NCBI GenBank assembly: GCA_003116975.1
Contig: BGKB01000191.1
Span: 61,584 to 125,583, forward strand
Direction of reading: 5' to 3'
Length of the DNA: 64,000 bases
From: Aurantiochytrium sp. KH105
Taxonomy: Eukaryota > Sar > Bigyra > Thraustochytrida > Thraustochytriidae
A model generated the notes under the pieces. It was not told the origin of the DNA. It worked only from the letters and a program-made list of their open reading frames with translations, and ran no database searches. Within the stretch, counting starts at the first letter, position 1, and every line of letters begins with the position of its first letter. Both the position numbers and the translations under genes were made by a program. Shown here one piece after another: positions 56,263 through 64,000 of this stretch.

Positions 56263-57479
56263 ACCCGCTGATCCTATGTTCCCTTTCTCCCTCGACAACC
56301 CTCATCCCTTTCCTCTTTGCGTGGCCCCAGAACCCAGCTCATCATCGCCACCATCGATACTATCTAACACAAACCATTCTTCGACAGACCGGCCATCTCG
56401 GGGATCGTGCGAGTGCGAGTGCGAGTTTTGAGTGAGCGAGCAAGCGAGGACACCACAGCCTCTCTTCTTGTGACCTACTCCTCCACGCTTTCGTGCGCAG
56501 CAAAGTCCCCACTGCCACATGCACGCACCCTGATCAGAGTAATTCGAACAACCAACCGACCAAATAAACCTCCTATTTGATTGTGAAGTGATGCTGGTTT
56601 TCCGTGACCTTGTCCGTGAAGTAAAAACCATGAAATCAAGTCTGCTACGACCCACCGACCCACTCACTCCCATGCGAGCAGTACGTACAGCCAGTAAGTC
56701 AGTCAGTCCACGTCGGTCATTGACCACGCTCGCTGCATATTCACTGCATTCGTCGTTGCTTTGCGCATCAATCCAAAAAAGAAAAGAAACGTCGTCGTCG
56801 TGAAGGCGGTGAAGAGGTCCCGTCTCGGTGTGACATGACAACTGCAAGAGTCTTCAGGTTGCTGACTGGCGCCTCATCATTACACCGTCACGAAAGGTCT
56901 TCAGCCTCGTGGCATGTGGCGCATTGGGTGCTTCCTTCCCTTCGTGAAGAGCAATACCTCGACGTCGCCATGGATCATGAAAGACGCCTTGCTTTTTTTG
57001 CTTGCTTTTTTTGCCTGTAAAACCACAACTCAGCAAGAGCCAGCAGCCATGCCAGCTAGCTAGCTAGCTAGCCAGCTAGCTGCACTGCAGCGGGCTGCAG
57101 AAGAGACGTGGCGGTAAGGCTATCGCTGCTGCTTGTGACCGCGACTGCAGCAAGCTAGCAGTAGCGAGGCGACTCACTAGGCCTTGGTAGGGTGTGCGTG
57201 GGCCTAGTAGTCCGTAACGCCCTGCGTCATCGCCTCGCCAACTTTCCTGGCGTGGGCTTCTTGCTGCTGCTCGAGCTGTCGCTTGCGCTTGCGCTGGTGC
57301 TGGTGCTGGTGCTGGCGGCGCTGCTTTCTCCGTGTAATTTCCCAAGACCGGAGGCGACCCTGCGCGCGCAGCTCGACCGCTCCGAGCACCGGCTGCAGAG
57401 CTCTGCAGCAGAGCGCTGTAGAGCGCTGTAGAACACTCACTGCAGGAGCGGCGCAGAGCGTGGCGGCAGCCGCGGCGGC
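56263..57479. other. Intergenic region upstream of mitochondrial carrier
   Basis: 1.2 kb, with the PHGDH 3' end (AT-richer) and carrier leader. Contains GAGTGCGAGTGCGAG near 56410, (CTAG)n at 57052-57080 and GCTGGTGCTGGTGCTGG near 57293-57315. No gene is supported. Confidence 0.45.
57052..57080 (+). repeat. CTAG tetranucleotide repeat
   Basis: CCAGCTAGCTAGCTAGCTAG, then CCAGCTAGCTGC. A second (CTAG)n lies at 22126-22144. CTAG is self-complementary, so the array can form a hairpin. Confidence 0.8.
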
Positions 57480-58334
57480 ATGGACCTGCGCGAAACTTCG
57501 GCGGGCGTCTTTGGAGCGTTGTGCTGCATCTCGTGCGGACAGCCCTTCGACGTTGTCAAGGCACGCCTGCAGTCGAGCAACGCGCACGGAAAGAGCCCCG
57601 GGCCGCTCGCAGTGGCGCTCCAGACGGTCCGCGGCGAGGGCCTTCGTGCCCTCTTCAAGGGCTTCACCCCAGCGCTCGCCAGCTCGGTGACGGAAAATAT
57701 CGTCGTATGGAGCGTCAATTCCTTTCTGCGCAACCAGCTCGAGGCCAGCATTGGCGCCGGCGATGAGGACTTTGTGATCTCCAACCAACAACAAGCTCTG
57801 CTCGGCGCCTTGACAGGCTGCGTCTCAGCAGTTGCCATCTGCCCCGCCGAGGTGCTCAAGGTGCGCCAACAAACCAAGACCGTTCGCGGTGCCACATCGT
57901 TGCAAATTGCTACCGAGGTCGTGCGCGAAAGCGGCGTGCGGGGCCTCTTTCGCGGCGTCGGGCCCTTGCTCGCACGCGACGTTCCCTTTTACTTTCTCTT
58001 CTTTGGGGCCATGGAGACCTTTTGGGACAAGATCGCTCCCGACGGAAGCGAAAACAACTTGTTGTGGTCTGCAGTTGGTGGCGGCTTTGGCGGGTCACTT
58101 GCCTGGGCCATCGTCTTTCCCTTTGACGTGGCCAAGACGCGTCAGCAGGTTTATGGTGGTCGCGACACTATGCTTGCCACAATGCGCGGCGTCGTTCGTA
58201 AAGACGGCATCCAAGGTCTTTATCGCGGCTGGACTCCCGCCGTGCTTCGTGCTTTCCCTGCGAATGGTGCCCTTGTTTTCGGTGTGCATCTTTGGCGCAA
58301 CATTTACGATACTATTATGGGCGAGGACATTTGA
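57480..58334 (+). CDS. Mitochondrial carrier family protein (basic amino-acid/carnitine-type)
   Basis: A 284-residue solute carrier of three ~95-residue repeats, each with the family signature PX(D/E)XX(K/R): QPFDVVKARLQ, CPAEVLKVRQQ and FPFDVAKTRQQ. The GLRALFKGF, GVRGLFRGV and GIQGLYRGW motifs follow each. Six membrane segments are expected in the inner mitochondrial membrane. The second-repeat motif with Glu and the general wording are closest to ornithine/carnitine-acylcarnitine branch carriers (SLC25A15/A20/A29); exact substrate is not determined. The ATG at 57480 is the first after a GC-rich leader. Confidence 0.9.
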   Translation: MDLRETSAGVFGALCCISCGQPFDVVKARLQSSNAHGKSPGPLAVALQTVRGEGLRALFKGFTPALASSVTENIVVWSVNSFLRNQLEASIGAGDEDFVISNQQQALLGALTGCVSAVAICPAEVLKVRQQTKTVRGATSLQIATEVVRESGVRGLFRGVGPLLARDVPFYFLFFGAMETFWDKIAPDGSENNLLWSAVGGGFGGSLAWAIVFPFDVAKTRQQVYGGRDTMLATMRGVVRKDGIQGLYRGWTPAVLRAFPANGALVFGVHLWRNIYDTIMGEDI

Positions 58335-58657
58335 GGTTGGCCCTCGAAATGTCTTGCAAGTCCAACCCAGGAAACGAGCACGAACCACAAGGAAGCCAAG
58401 TGCGCAGCTAAATTGCTGACCTCAAAGACAACGCAAGTTGAACGCGTGCGTCTCCCTTCTCTTTTTTCTTCTTCTTCTTCTTCTTCATGATTTTTTTTGG
58501 GGGGGGGAGGGGGGCGGAAGAAAAGGAAAAGAGGGGATTGAGTGGCCTTTTATTTCGTTCTAGGATTCCGCTCGCTTCATATGTCTTATCTTTGCTAGAC
58601 GAATACAATTGCCAGCCCGGACACTCTCTGGCATTTTCGTTTACCGACCTGCAAACG
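58335..58657. other. Convergent 3' intergenic region with T8G9 run
   Basis: About 320 bp between two converging stops. Contains (TTC)n near 58463-58486 and the run T8G9AG6 at about 58491-58514, which could form a G-quadruplex on the + strand. No gene is seen. Confidence 0.5.
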
Positions 58658-59863
58658 CTACGAGGCCCGAGCTGCCGCAGCCCCAGGTTGACCGCCCACC
58701 GCAGTCATGACGGATTCGTTCAATAGGTCGCGAACCACGACCGCGTCAACGGCTTGTCCTGACTGTACATGTGCCACGAGACGATCGACCATGGCATGCT
58801 TCACCCGAACGACCACGTCAGTCATAAAGTTTTGTCTGTTCGCAGGCATGGCATTCAAGTCGAGCCCGCGGTGCACGCGCAGTCTCTCAAACGTGCCCTC
58901 CAAGCAGCCGTTCATGAGCTCTGTTACGAGCTCGCGCAGGGTCCCCGTAAGAACTCCCTTTTCAGTCTCGTCGCGGCACGCGCGCAAGCGCTCCCCGAGA
59001 ACGGTCACACGCTGCATTGCTGCATCCAGTATCCTAAAGTCATTTTCCGCCTGAGCGTCCGCCTCTTCCATGACTTGCGGGTCGCCGTCGAACGTGTCGC
59101 CCTTGCGCCGCCATACTTGGTGCTCTTCGGTCTCCACATCAAGCAATTGGTGCTCGTTCACGAAACACACTTTGCGCACATCCTCCGGAAATTCGTCCAC
59201 GGAAGGATAGACAATGATGTGCACTTGAATCTCGAGACTGTCCTGTGGGTTGTGCGGGTCGTCGTCCACTTTCAAAGTTTCGGCAGCCGCGTGCTTCAAC
59301 TTCGCCGAGAACCATGTTGGGACCTCATTACCTTCCGAGTCTGTCACGTCCCACTTGACCTCGATATCAGCACCCATTTCGAGACTCTTGACCTTGCAAA
59401 AGTCAAACACCTGGTTCTCCGTTTCTCCGACTTTGCTCTCGCGCAAGTCACCCTCGCGCGCCTCCTCGTCCTTCTTCTTGGGTTCCTCCGTCTTGGCCAG
59501 CTCCTGGACCTTGTCGACTTCGATTTTCCGTTTTTTGCACGTCTCGCCATCGACATTTTCGGCCTCGCGCGGCGAAGAGGTCTGAGTGTTTTCCCCCAGC
59601 ACTGCGTGCGATGCCTTCATGGGCTCTGCACTCGTCCGCCGCCGCTTCGCGTCCAGGTCGGCGTTCAGGTCGCGGTGTTGTTGCACCGGCAGCGACGGCG
59701 GCGCCGCCTGCAGTTCTCGCTGCTCCTGCTCCTGCTGCGAGGGCTCCGACGGCTGCTGCGTTGGCTCTGCCTGCGCCTGCGCATCGCGCCTGGGGGCCTC
59801 CGCCTCGGCCTGCGCGGCTGGCCCTGTGTGCACGGCCGACGTCGTCTCGGGAGGATCGTCCAT
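58658..59863 (-). CDS. Uncharacterised nuclear-type protein with beta-rich core
   Basis: 401 residues from ATG 59863 (MDDPPETTSAVHTG). The open frame runs into a GCAA microsatellite and is not used before that ATG. Residues 1-130 are disordered, Gln/Glu/Ala-rich, with basic clusters (DAKRRRTS, CKKRKIEVDK) that look like nuclear signals. Residues about 150-260 form a beta-rich core: ADIEVKWDVTDSEGNEVPTW and VHIIVYPSVDEFPEDVRKVC, ending HQLLDVETEEHQVWRRKGD. The repeated aromatic-edge pattern is Tudor/SH3-like. The C-terminal 130 residues are helical (LRELVTELMNGCLEGTFERL, AMVDRLVAHVQSGQAVDAVV). I recognise no family. A chromatin or histone-tail reader is a guess only. Confidence 0.7.
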   Translation of the reverse strand: MDDPPETTSAVHTGPAAQAEAEAPRRDAQAQAEPTQQPSEPSQQEQEQRELQAAPPSLPVQQHRDLNADLDAKRRRTSAEPMKASHAVLGENTQTSSPREAENVDGETCKKRKIEVDKVQELAKTEEPKKKDEEAREGDLRESKVGETENQVFDFCKVKSLEMGADIEVKWDVTDSEGNEVPTWFSAKLKHAAAETLKVDDDPHNPQDSLEIQVHIIVYPSVDEFPEDVRKVCFVNEHQLLDVETEEHQVWRRKGDTFDGDPQVMEEADAQAENDFRILDAAMQRVTVLGERLRACRDETEKGVLTGTLRELVTELMNGCLEGTFERLRVHRGLDLNAMPANRQNFMTDVVVRVKHAMVDRLVAHVQSGQAVDAVVVRDLLNESVMTAVGGQPGAAAARAS

Positions 59864-59887
59864 CGGCGTGTCGTGGTTTTGTTCGTC

Positions 59888-59919
<32 letters not shown>

Positions 59920-60421
59920 ACAGGCGGTAGTTAGTGCCTTGGTCGTAGTCTGATCAAGGTATGGTTTATCCTAGTAGCTAGTATCATCTTTGCATTGCTT
60001 GCGCGCGCGGCAAAGTTGCTGGTGCTTGCAATCTTCGGCGAAACACAGATGCACGATGCAGATATCGAGCGCTTCGTCAGGATCGAGAGCATGTCGTCAG
60101 TCGAAGTAGCGCTCGAGTCGCAGCTCGCCCGCTTGCCGACGAACGAAGCAAGAGTGCTTTCAGGACTGTGGTAAAATGTGACACATATGAGCCTTTTCTT
60201 ACAAGGATGGAGGACAAAAGCAGAAACCAGTCGTCGAGTGCGCGAGGGAGCAGAGTGCAGACCCTGACGCGCGAGAGAACCGGCCGAGCGCGTTGAGCAC
60301 TAGCGTCGCGCTCGCAGACCCGTCGCGAAGGCCACAGGGACGTCTTCCGTATCGAAAAGCTTCTCGAGTTTCGTTCAGGTGAGGCGCGTAAGACGAGCGA
60401 GAGGCGTTAGTGACAGCAAAG
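59864..60421. other. Divergent promoter region with GCAA repeat
   Basis: About 560 bp between the unknown gene and NOP16. (GCAA)n at 59886-59916 lies in the leader of the minus-strand gene. Otherwise no feature is seen. Confidence 0.5.
59886..59916 (+). repeat. GCAA tetranucleotide repeat
   Basis: About seven copies of AGCA/GCAA. The opposite strand reads TTGC, the same unit as the repeat at 53309. Confidence 0.85.
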
Positions 60422-61048
60422 ATGCCCGGGTACGGCAAGAACCTCAAGCGCAAGGGCCCCAAGGTGGTTCGCAGGGCAAAAGACCAAAGGGCGTCGCGCA
60501 TCCAGGGCAACAACGTGGTGCAGAAAGCATGGAAAAAGGGGACGCTCAAGAAGAATTACGATAAATTTGGTCTTGCCACTGATGCAAATGCAGCCGTCGA
60601 GACTGGCGCCGTCTTTACAGAACCTGCAGAGGGCGCGCGCTATGCCAAGCGCAAGCGCGAAGCAGAAAAGGCAGCAAAGGCAGCGAATGAAACCAGCGCC
60701 AAGAAGCAAAAGCCAGCGTCTGCGACAGAAGCTAAAAACGAAAAGGTCGCCGCTGATGCTTCCGAACCCAGAGTCGCCGATATCCTGCAAAAGACCGTCG
60801 ATGATAAAGGCATCGACCAAGACACTGCTCTCTCGCACAGAGGACTCACAGAGCGCCGGCGCCCAGCTCACTGGATGAGTGAAGAAGATTGTCTCTTTAT
60901 TGCGCCACTTGTTGACAAATATGGCACAGACTACAAGGCCATGTGCCGAGACATTAAACTCAACATTTACCAGCACCCCATGGGTCATCTGCGGCGCAAG
61001 GCGCAACGCTTTGTCAAATTCCGCGAGACGGGACTCTCGCCCGTGTAG
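60422..61048 (+). CDS. NOP16: Nucleolar protein NOP16
   Basis: 208 residues from ATG 60422; a GTG just upstream is in frame but less likely. The N-terminus MPGYGKNLKRKGPKVVRRAK is very basic, followed by NNVVQKAWKKGTLKKNYDKFGL (the KxxW...NYxxLGL block of NOP16). A low-complexity Lys/Ala/Glu linker with KKQKP follows. The conserved C-terminal block reads DCLFIAPLVDKYGTDYKAMC and RDIKLNIYQHPMGHLRRKAQ. NOP16 is a small nucleolar protein needed for 60S ribosomal subunit assembly. Order, size and both conserved blocks agree. Confidence 0.92.
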   Translation: MPGYGKNLKRKGPKVVRRAKDQRASRIQGNNVVQKAWKKGTLKKNYDKFGLATDANAAVETGAVFTEPAEGARYAKRKREAEKAAKAANETSAKKQKPASATEAKNEKVAADASEPRVADILQKTVDDKGIDQDTALSHRGLTERRRPAHWMSEEDCLFIAPLVDKYGTDYKAMCRDIKLNIYQHPMGHLRRKAQRFVKFRETGLSPV

Positions 61049-61367
61049 AAACAAAATGAACATCTGTACGAAAACACATTTTTTCAACCCCTTTTCACGT
61101 TTTGCACAATCATTTCCTTGCAATTGTAAGAAGAGACGAAGCGCGGTTGGAGTCTCTCGTTCCAAAAACTGACAGGGAGTCAATAAATTCAACTTGCTTG
61201 ATGTGGAAGCTAATACGAAGGTCTCTCGTTTCAAAAACTGAGTCAATAAAGTCAACATGCTTGATGGAGAAAATCACGACAAGGTCTCATTCCTCGAAAG
61301 CTGCCAATGCTTCAATAAAATCATCATCCTTGTTAGGACTCTCTCATTCACTCATTCAGTCATTCAT
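61049..61367. other. Convergent 3' intergenic region with tandem repeat
   Basis: About 320 bp between two converging stops, AT-rich, nearly all taken up by the ~65-bp degenerate repeat and a (CATT)n tail. No gene is seen. Confidence 0.5.
61151..61340 (+). repeat. Degenerate ~65-bp tandem repeat in a convergent 3' region
   Basis: Three copies starting near 61151, 61219 and 61282, with the shared skeleton GTCTCTCGTTxCAAAAACTG, AGTCAATAAA and CAACxTGCTTGATG. Each copy contains AATAA(A), so the array supplies multiple potential polyadenylation signals for NOP16. A (CATT)n tail follows at 61343-61370. Confidence 0.7.
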
Positions 61368-64000
61368 TCATACCTTGATTATGGCCACATTGTTCAAATA
61401 TGTGGTCTCTTGCCCTGAGCCCTCACGTGAATACTCCATGAGATCGCCACGGATACCAAGACGCGTCACATTGCGCAAAACGCTCCAAAACTCCTCAAAA
61501 GTGGCCTGCGCTCCCGAGGGCTCAACGATCCAGCCTTGATCTTCCTGCAAAACTAAAGAATATCCACGCCAACCCGAAGATTGTGTAGTCGTTGGGAAAC
61601 CAAGCAATGCATTCGACAGAACCAGACCTCCACCCTCAAGAACAACTGTCCCCCGCATATCGCGAGGTGTCCCGTGCTGACTCGAGGAGAAAAGCTCAAA
61701 TTGCAGTCGACCATTGTACACGTTTCGCAAGTCACCTTGGTACCGCGCTGGAGCCTCAAAGTAAAACACATTCTGATGCACCTTTCCGCAAGGGTAGTTT
61801 TGGTGTGCCGAAGGGGCCCCATCCCCAAGAATCGCACCTGCGCCAAGGAGACCATCGTGATCTCCCCCAGCCAAGGCGATATTGCTGACAACGCCAAGGA
61901 TACTGTCGTCAACGCGGAAACGCCAATACAAATGCAAACTACCCTGGTAAAGGGTAAAGGGCCAGCGCATCCCACCTTGTACCTGCTCCAGCGACCGCGC
62001 TTGACTCCACACACGTACATTCTGCACAGTCCCGTTGAAAGCACGACCAGGCACAAAGCTACAGCCAGTTCTTGCAAAGCATGGCTCGGCGCCCTGCGCT
62101 TGTCCCACGACCCAGGCACCTCCCTCAACAATTGCAGTGTCTGCGCGTAATGGCCCGACCTCTGCTGCGAGCAACCCATTGTGATAAAAGAAGACCTCAC
62201 CGCCCGCAGAGGTCCATGAGACTGCGATGAAGTGCCACGCGCCATCGCTTACATCGATCCCAGAAGACTCTCCGCTCAGGCGAAGAGCGTCAACTCGGCC
62301 ATGCACGACCAGCGTGAGATCGCTCGGATTCACCAACGCGATCTCGTTCAGTCCGCTTTGACCGGCAACCTGGTACGACAGCATAGTCTCGCGACCTGTC
62401 AGGCTTGCCCCCTCTGCCATGCGCACCCACATTGATATCGTAAATGCAGTCGTGATGGAAGAGTCCCAGGGTTCTGCGGACGCGACGTACGAGGTTTCCG
62501 ACCCAGACAACTCGAGCACACCATCATCGCGTCCCGAAGAGAGCGCGTAGCTACCCCCGTACTCGCACGAATACGTGCACGGGCCAATCGAACTTGCAAA
62601 GTCACAGCGCTCATTATACTCCTCACTCGCGTACAGCTTGTCTGCACTGAAAAGACCATGCACATCGACCCAGGCATTGGTCGCTTCATTGACTACATTG
62701 TGCGAGACGGACCAACCATGCGTCTCATTGCTCGTCCCAGACTCGATGGTGAAGGCATCACCAACAAGCTGCTCTCCGTCCCCAAAGTCAAAGATTTTCA
62801 CAAGAGCCGTGGTCCGCGTCCCCAGCTTGGCATCTTCATATGTGCGCGGAAGAGACAGCTCGGCAACGAACCATCGGAAGGGAGGTCCCACGGCGTCATC
62901 ACGCAGAATCGGAATGCGAATGGTCTTTTCCGTCTCTTTGTCGCGAAAGGCCAAAGAACCCTCACTCTGCGTGTAGTGAACGCCAGCTAGCGCTGTTCCG
63001 TCGCGTGTTGTATAATCCACGTGCAGCGTCCCCGAGGAACCGTGCTCTCGGAGAACACGAAGGTCAACATACGAGTCAAATTCTTCGACTGCAACTTTGA
63101 CGGCTTTGGCAAAAATGACCAGGCCTCCCTCTTGGTAGTCCACGATCTCGAGATCGGATTCTTGTTGCGCCAGCTGAGCAGTTGCTGTTTCGTTGGCTCG
63201 CGCAAGCGCATCTTCGTTCGGTAACACGACGACCTCCACGGGAACGTCCCGCTTGACGCTCCCCAGCACTGCCGATTCTGTGTACAGATCACTTTCGATA
63301 TCGAGAACCTTTTCCACAAGAATAGCAGCTGCAGTTTCCGCCGGTAGCGTATCGTCATCCGATGTGGGTGGCAAAATGATGAAATTCACAATCACGGAAC
63401 CACTGCTCAGGCCGGTAATACGAATTCGATCCGACGGGATCCCCAGGCTCTTGCGCATATCTTCCACGAAGCTCGCCTTGAAGGTGCTCTCCGCTTCAGA
63501 ACCTGGTTTGAGCTCCGCAAAGTCGCGATCCAGCGAGATAGTTAGACGTGCCTCTTGCTGCAATTTACTGTCAATCTTGGTCTGTTCCTCTAAAAGCTTC
63601 TCCGAAACGACCTCCTCGCTCGAGAGCGCCGCGTCTTCCGCTGTGGTGGTACTTGAATTGCTGCTTGACGCAGAAACTACCATCTCATCATAGGCCACGC
63701 GCCCGAGGACGAGCGACGGGTAAGCCACAAAGGGTTCGTCTTGAAATTTGTAGCAAAGGAGCAAATCGGAAATCCCCAAATCGAATCGAAAGCTTGCGCG
63801 CTGCTCAATGACGAGCTGCGCAGAGGATCCTGCTGCCCCATCAGCGTCGCACGCATCGCCGCTTCCAACCCATTTGGCCGTGTCTCCATCGGCAACGCCT
63901 TGGCCGTGGAACTCAAAGACTACCTCCGCACCTGCAACGACACTGTCGGGCCGCGTCGCGAGCAAGACCTTGGATAGTTTGAGCCCCGTGAGCGTTCTTT
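61368..64000 (-). CDS. Large extracellular protein: SEA-like, Calx-beta, LamG and laminin-IV domains (5' partial)
   Basis: The reading frame is open past base 64000, so the N-terminus lies outside the window; about 877 residues are visible. Order (window positions decreasing): a beta-sandwich module (about 64000-63680, TRPDSVVAGAEVVFEF); a SEA-like module (about 63560-63230, SLGIPSDRIRITGLSSGSVI); a Calx-beta domain (about 63080-62780, VDYTTRDGTALAGVHYTQ); a LamG/concanavalin-like domain (about 62530-61960, FTISMWVRMAEG, GAWHFIAVSWT); and a laminin-IV (laminin B) domain (about 61770-61380, LGIRGDLMEYS, LNNVAIIKV). It ends directly after that domain with no membrane segment. Such mosaics are secreted or cell-surface adhesion proteins. 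Domain calls are from motif patterns; the Calx-beta and LamG assignments are the firmest. Confidence 0.8.
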   Translation of the reverse strand, partial: RTLTGLKLSKVLLATRPDSVVAGAEVVFEFHGQGVADGDTAKWVGSGDACDADGAAGSSAQLVIEQRASFRFDLGISDLLLCYKFQDEPFVAYPSLVLGRVAYDEMVVSASSSNSSTTTAEDAALSSEEVVSEKLLEEQTKIDSKLQQEARLTISLDRDFAELKPGSEAESTFKASFVEDMRKSLGIPSDRIRITGLSSGSVIVNFIILPPTSDDDTLPAETAAAILVEKVLDIESDLYTESAVLGSVKRDVPVEVVVLPNEDALARANETATAQLAQQESDLEIVDYQEGGLVIFAKAVKVAVEEFDSYVDLRVLREHGSSGTLHVDYTTRDGTALAGVHYTQSEGSLAFRDKETEKTIRIPILRDDAVGPPFRWFVAELSLPRTYEDAKLGTRTTALVKIFDFGDGEQLVGDAFTIESGTSNETHGWSVSHNVVNEATNAWVDVHGLFSADKLYASEEYNERCDFASSIGPCTYSCEYGGSYALSSGRDDGVLELSGSETSYVASAEPWDSSITTAFTISMWVRMAEGASLTGRETMLSYQVAGQSGLNEIALVNPSDLTLVVHGRVDALRLSGESSGIDVSDGAWHFIAVSWTSAGGEVFFYHNGLLAAEVGPLRADTAIVEGGAWVVGQAQGAEPCFARTGCSFVPGRAFNGTVQNVRVWSQARSLEQVQGGMRWPFTLYQGSLHLYWRFRVDDSILGVVSNIALAGGDHDGLLGAGAILGDGAPSAHQNYPCGKVHQNVFYFEAPARYQGDLRNVYNGRLQFELFSSSQHGTPRDMRGTVVLEGGGLVLSNALLGFPTTTQSSGWRGYSLVLQEDQGWIVEPSGAQATFEEFWSVLRNVTRLGIRGDLMEYSREGSGQETTYLNNVAIIKV

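Noticed and set aside
54208-56298. 696-residue minus-strand frame antisense to PHGDH
   Set aside because: PHGDH codons end almost always in C or G, which removes stops from the opposite strand. The product is Gly/Val/Asp-rich with no family motif.
1-64000. tRNA, rRNA, CRISPR or transposon features
   Set aside because: I looked in the intergenic regions for T-loop (GGTTCGANNCC) motifs, regular spaced repeats, transposase or reverse-transcriptase motifs and terminal inverted repeats, and saw none convincing. This was by eye; tRNAscan-SE and a repeat library search would be decisive.

Overview
The window looks like nuclear DNA of a flagellated, GC-rich protist. The best guess is a thraustochytrid or labyrinthulomycete-type stramenopile, but this is inferred from gene content and style, not from a marker gene. 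Supporting points: almost every recognisable gene is one uninterrupted reading frame; third positions are strongly G/C-biased, so long meaningless antisense frames are common; there are long, low-complexity, microsatellite-rich upstream regions of 0.5-3.5 kb; there are two unusual myosins (one MyTH4-FERM, one membrane-anchored); and there are ciliary-type genes. No bacterial operons, rRNA, tRNA, CRISPR array or intact transposon was seen.

Layout. 1-4384: 3' part of a MyTH4-FERM myosin. 4.8-10.5 kb: a myristoylated BORCS5-like protein (+), a CEP76/CC2D2A-family protein (-), a SKA1-like protein (+) and CHMP6/VPS20 (-). 11-16.3 kb: an iduronate-2-sulfatase-like enzyme (-), an ankyrin-SAM protein (+) and a BSD-domain protein (+). 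16.5-21.4 kb: MLH3 (+), a BART-domain protein (-) and a possible BAR protein (-). 24-29.6 kb: EMC2 (+), a broken short gene (-), an uncharacterised basic protein (-) and an ArsS-type radical SAM protein (+). 29.7-35.7 kb: a doubtful membrane protein (-), a double-domain GT8-like glycosyltransferase with a frame break near its 5' end (+) and an MFS transporter (+). 35.7-45.2 kb: a DDT/WHIM chromatin protein (-), an EH-domain endocytic protein (+) and a PARP (-). 46.5-51.3 kb: a second myosin with SAM and membrane segments (-). 54.8-64 kb: mitochondrial-type phosphoglycerate dehydrogenase (+), a mitochondrial carrier (+), an unknown nuclear-type protein (-), NOP16 (+) and the C-terminal part of a Calx-beta/LamG/laminin-IV surface protein (-).

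The genes are ordinary eukaryotic neighbours and do not form one pathway. Themes do recur: membrane traffic (BORCS5, CHMP6, EH protein, BAR protein, EMC2, two myosins), cilium or centriole (CEP76-like, BART) and chromosome maintenance (SKA1, MLH3, PARP, WHIM). Head-to-head pairs share GC-rich leaders, and convergent pairs are packed tightly (27 bp between the MFS and WHIM genes). The most interesting items are the ArsS-type gene in a eukaryote, the membrane-anchored SAM myosin, the ~50-residue helical repeats in the first myosin's neck, the GT8 gene with a pseudo-domain and repeat-encoded stem, and the WGR-WWE-WGR PARP.
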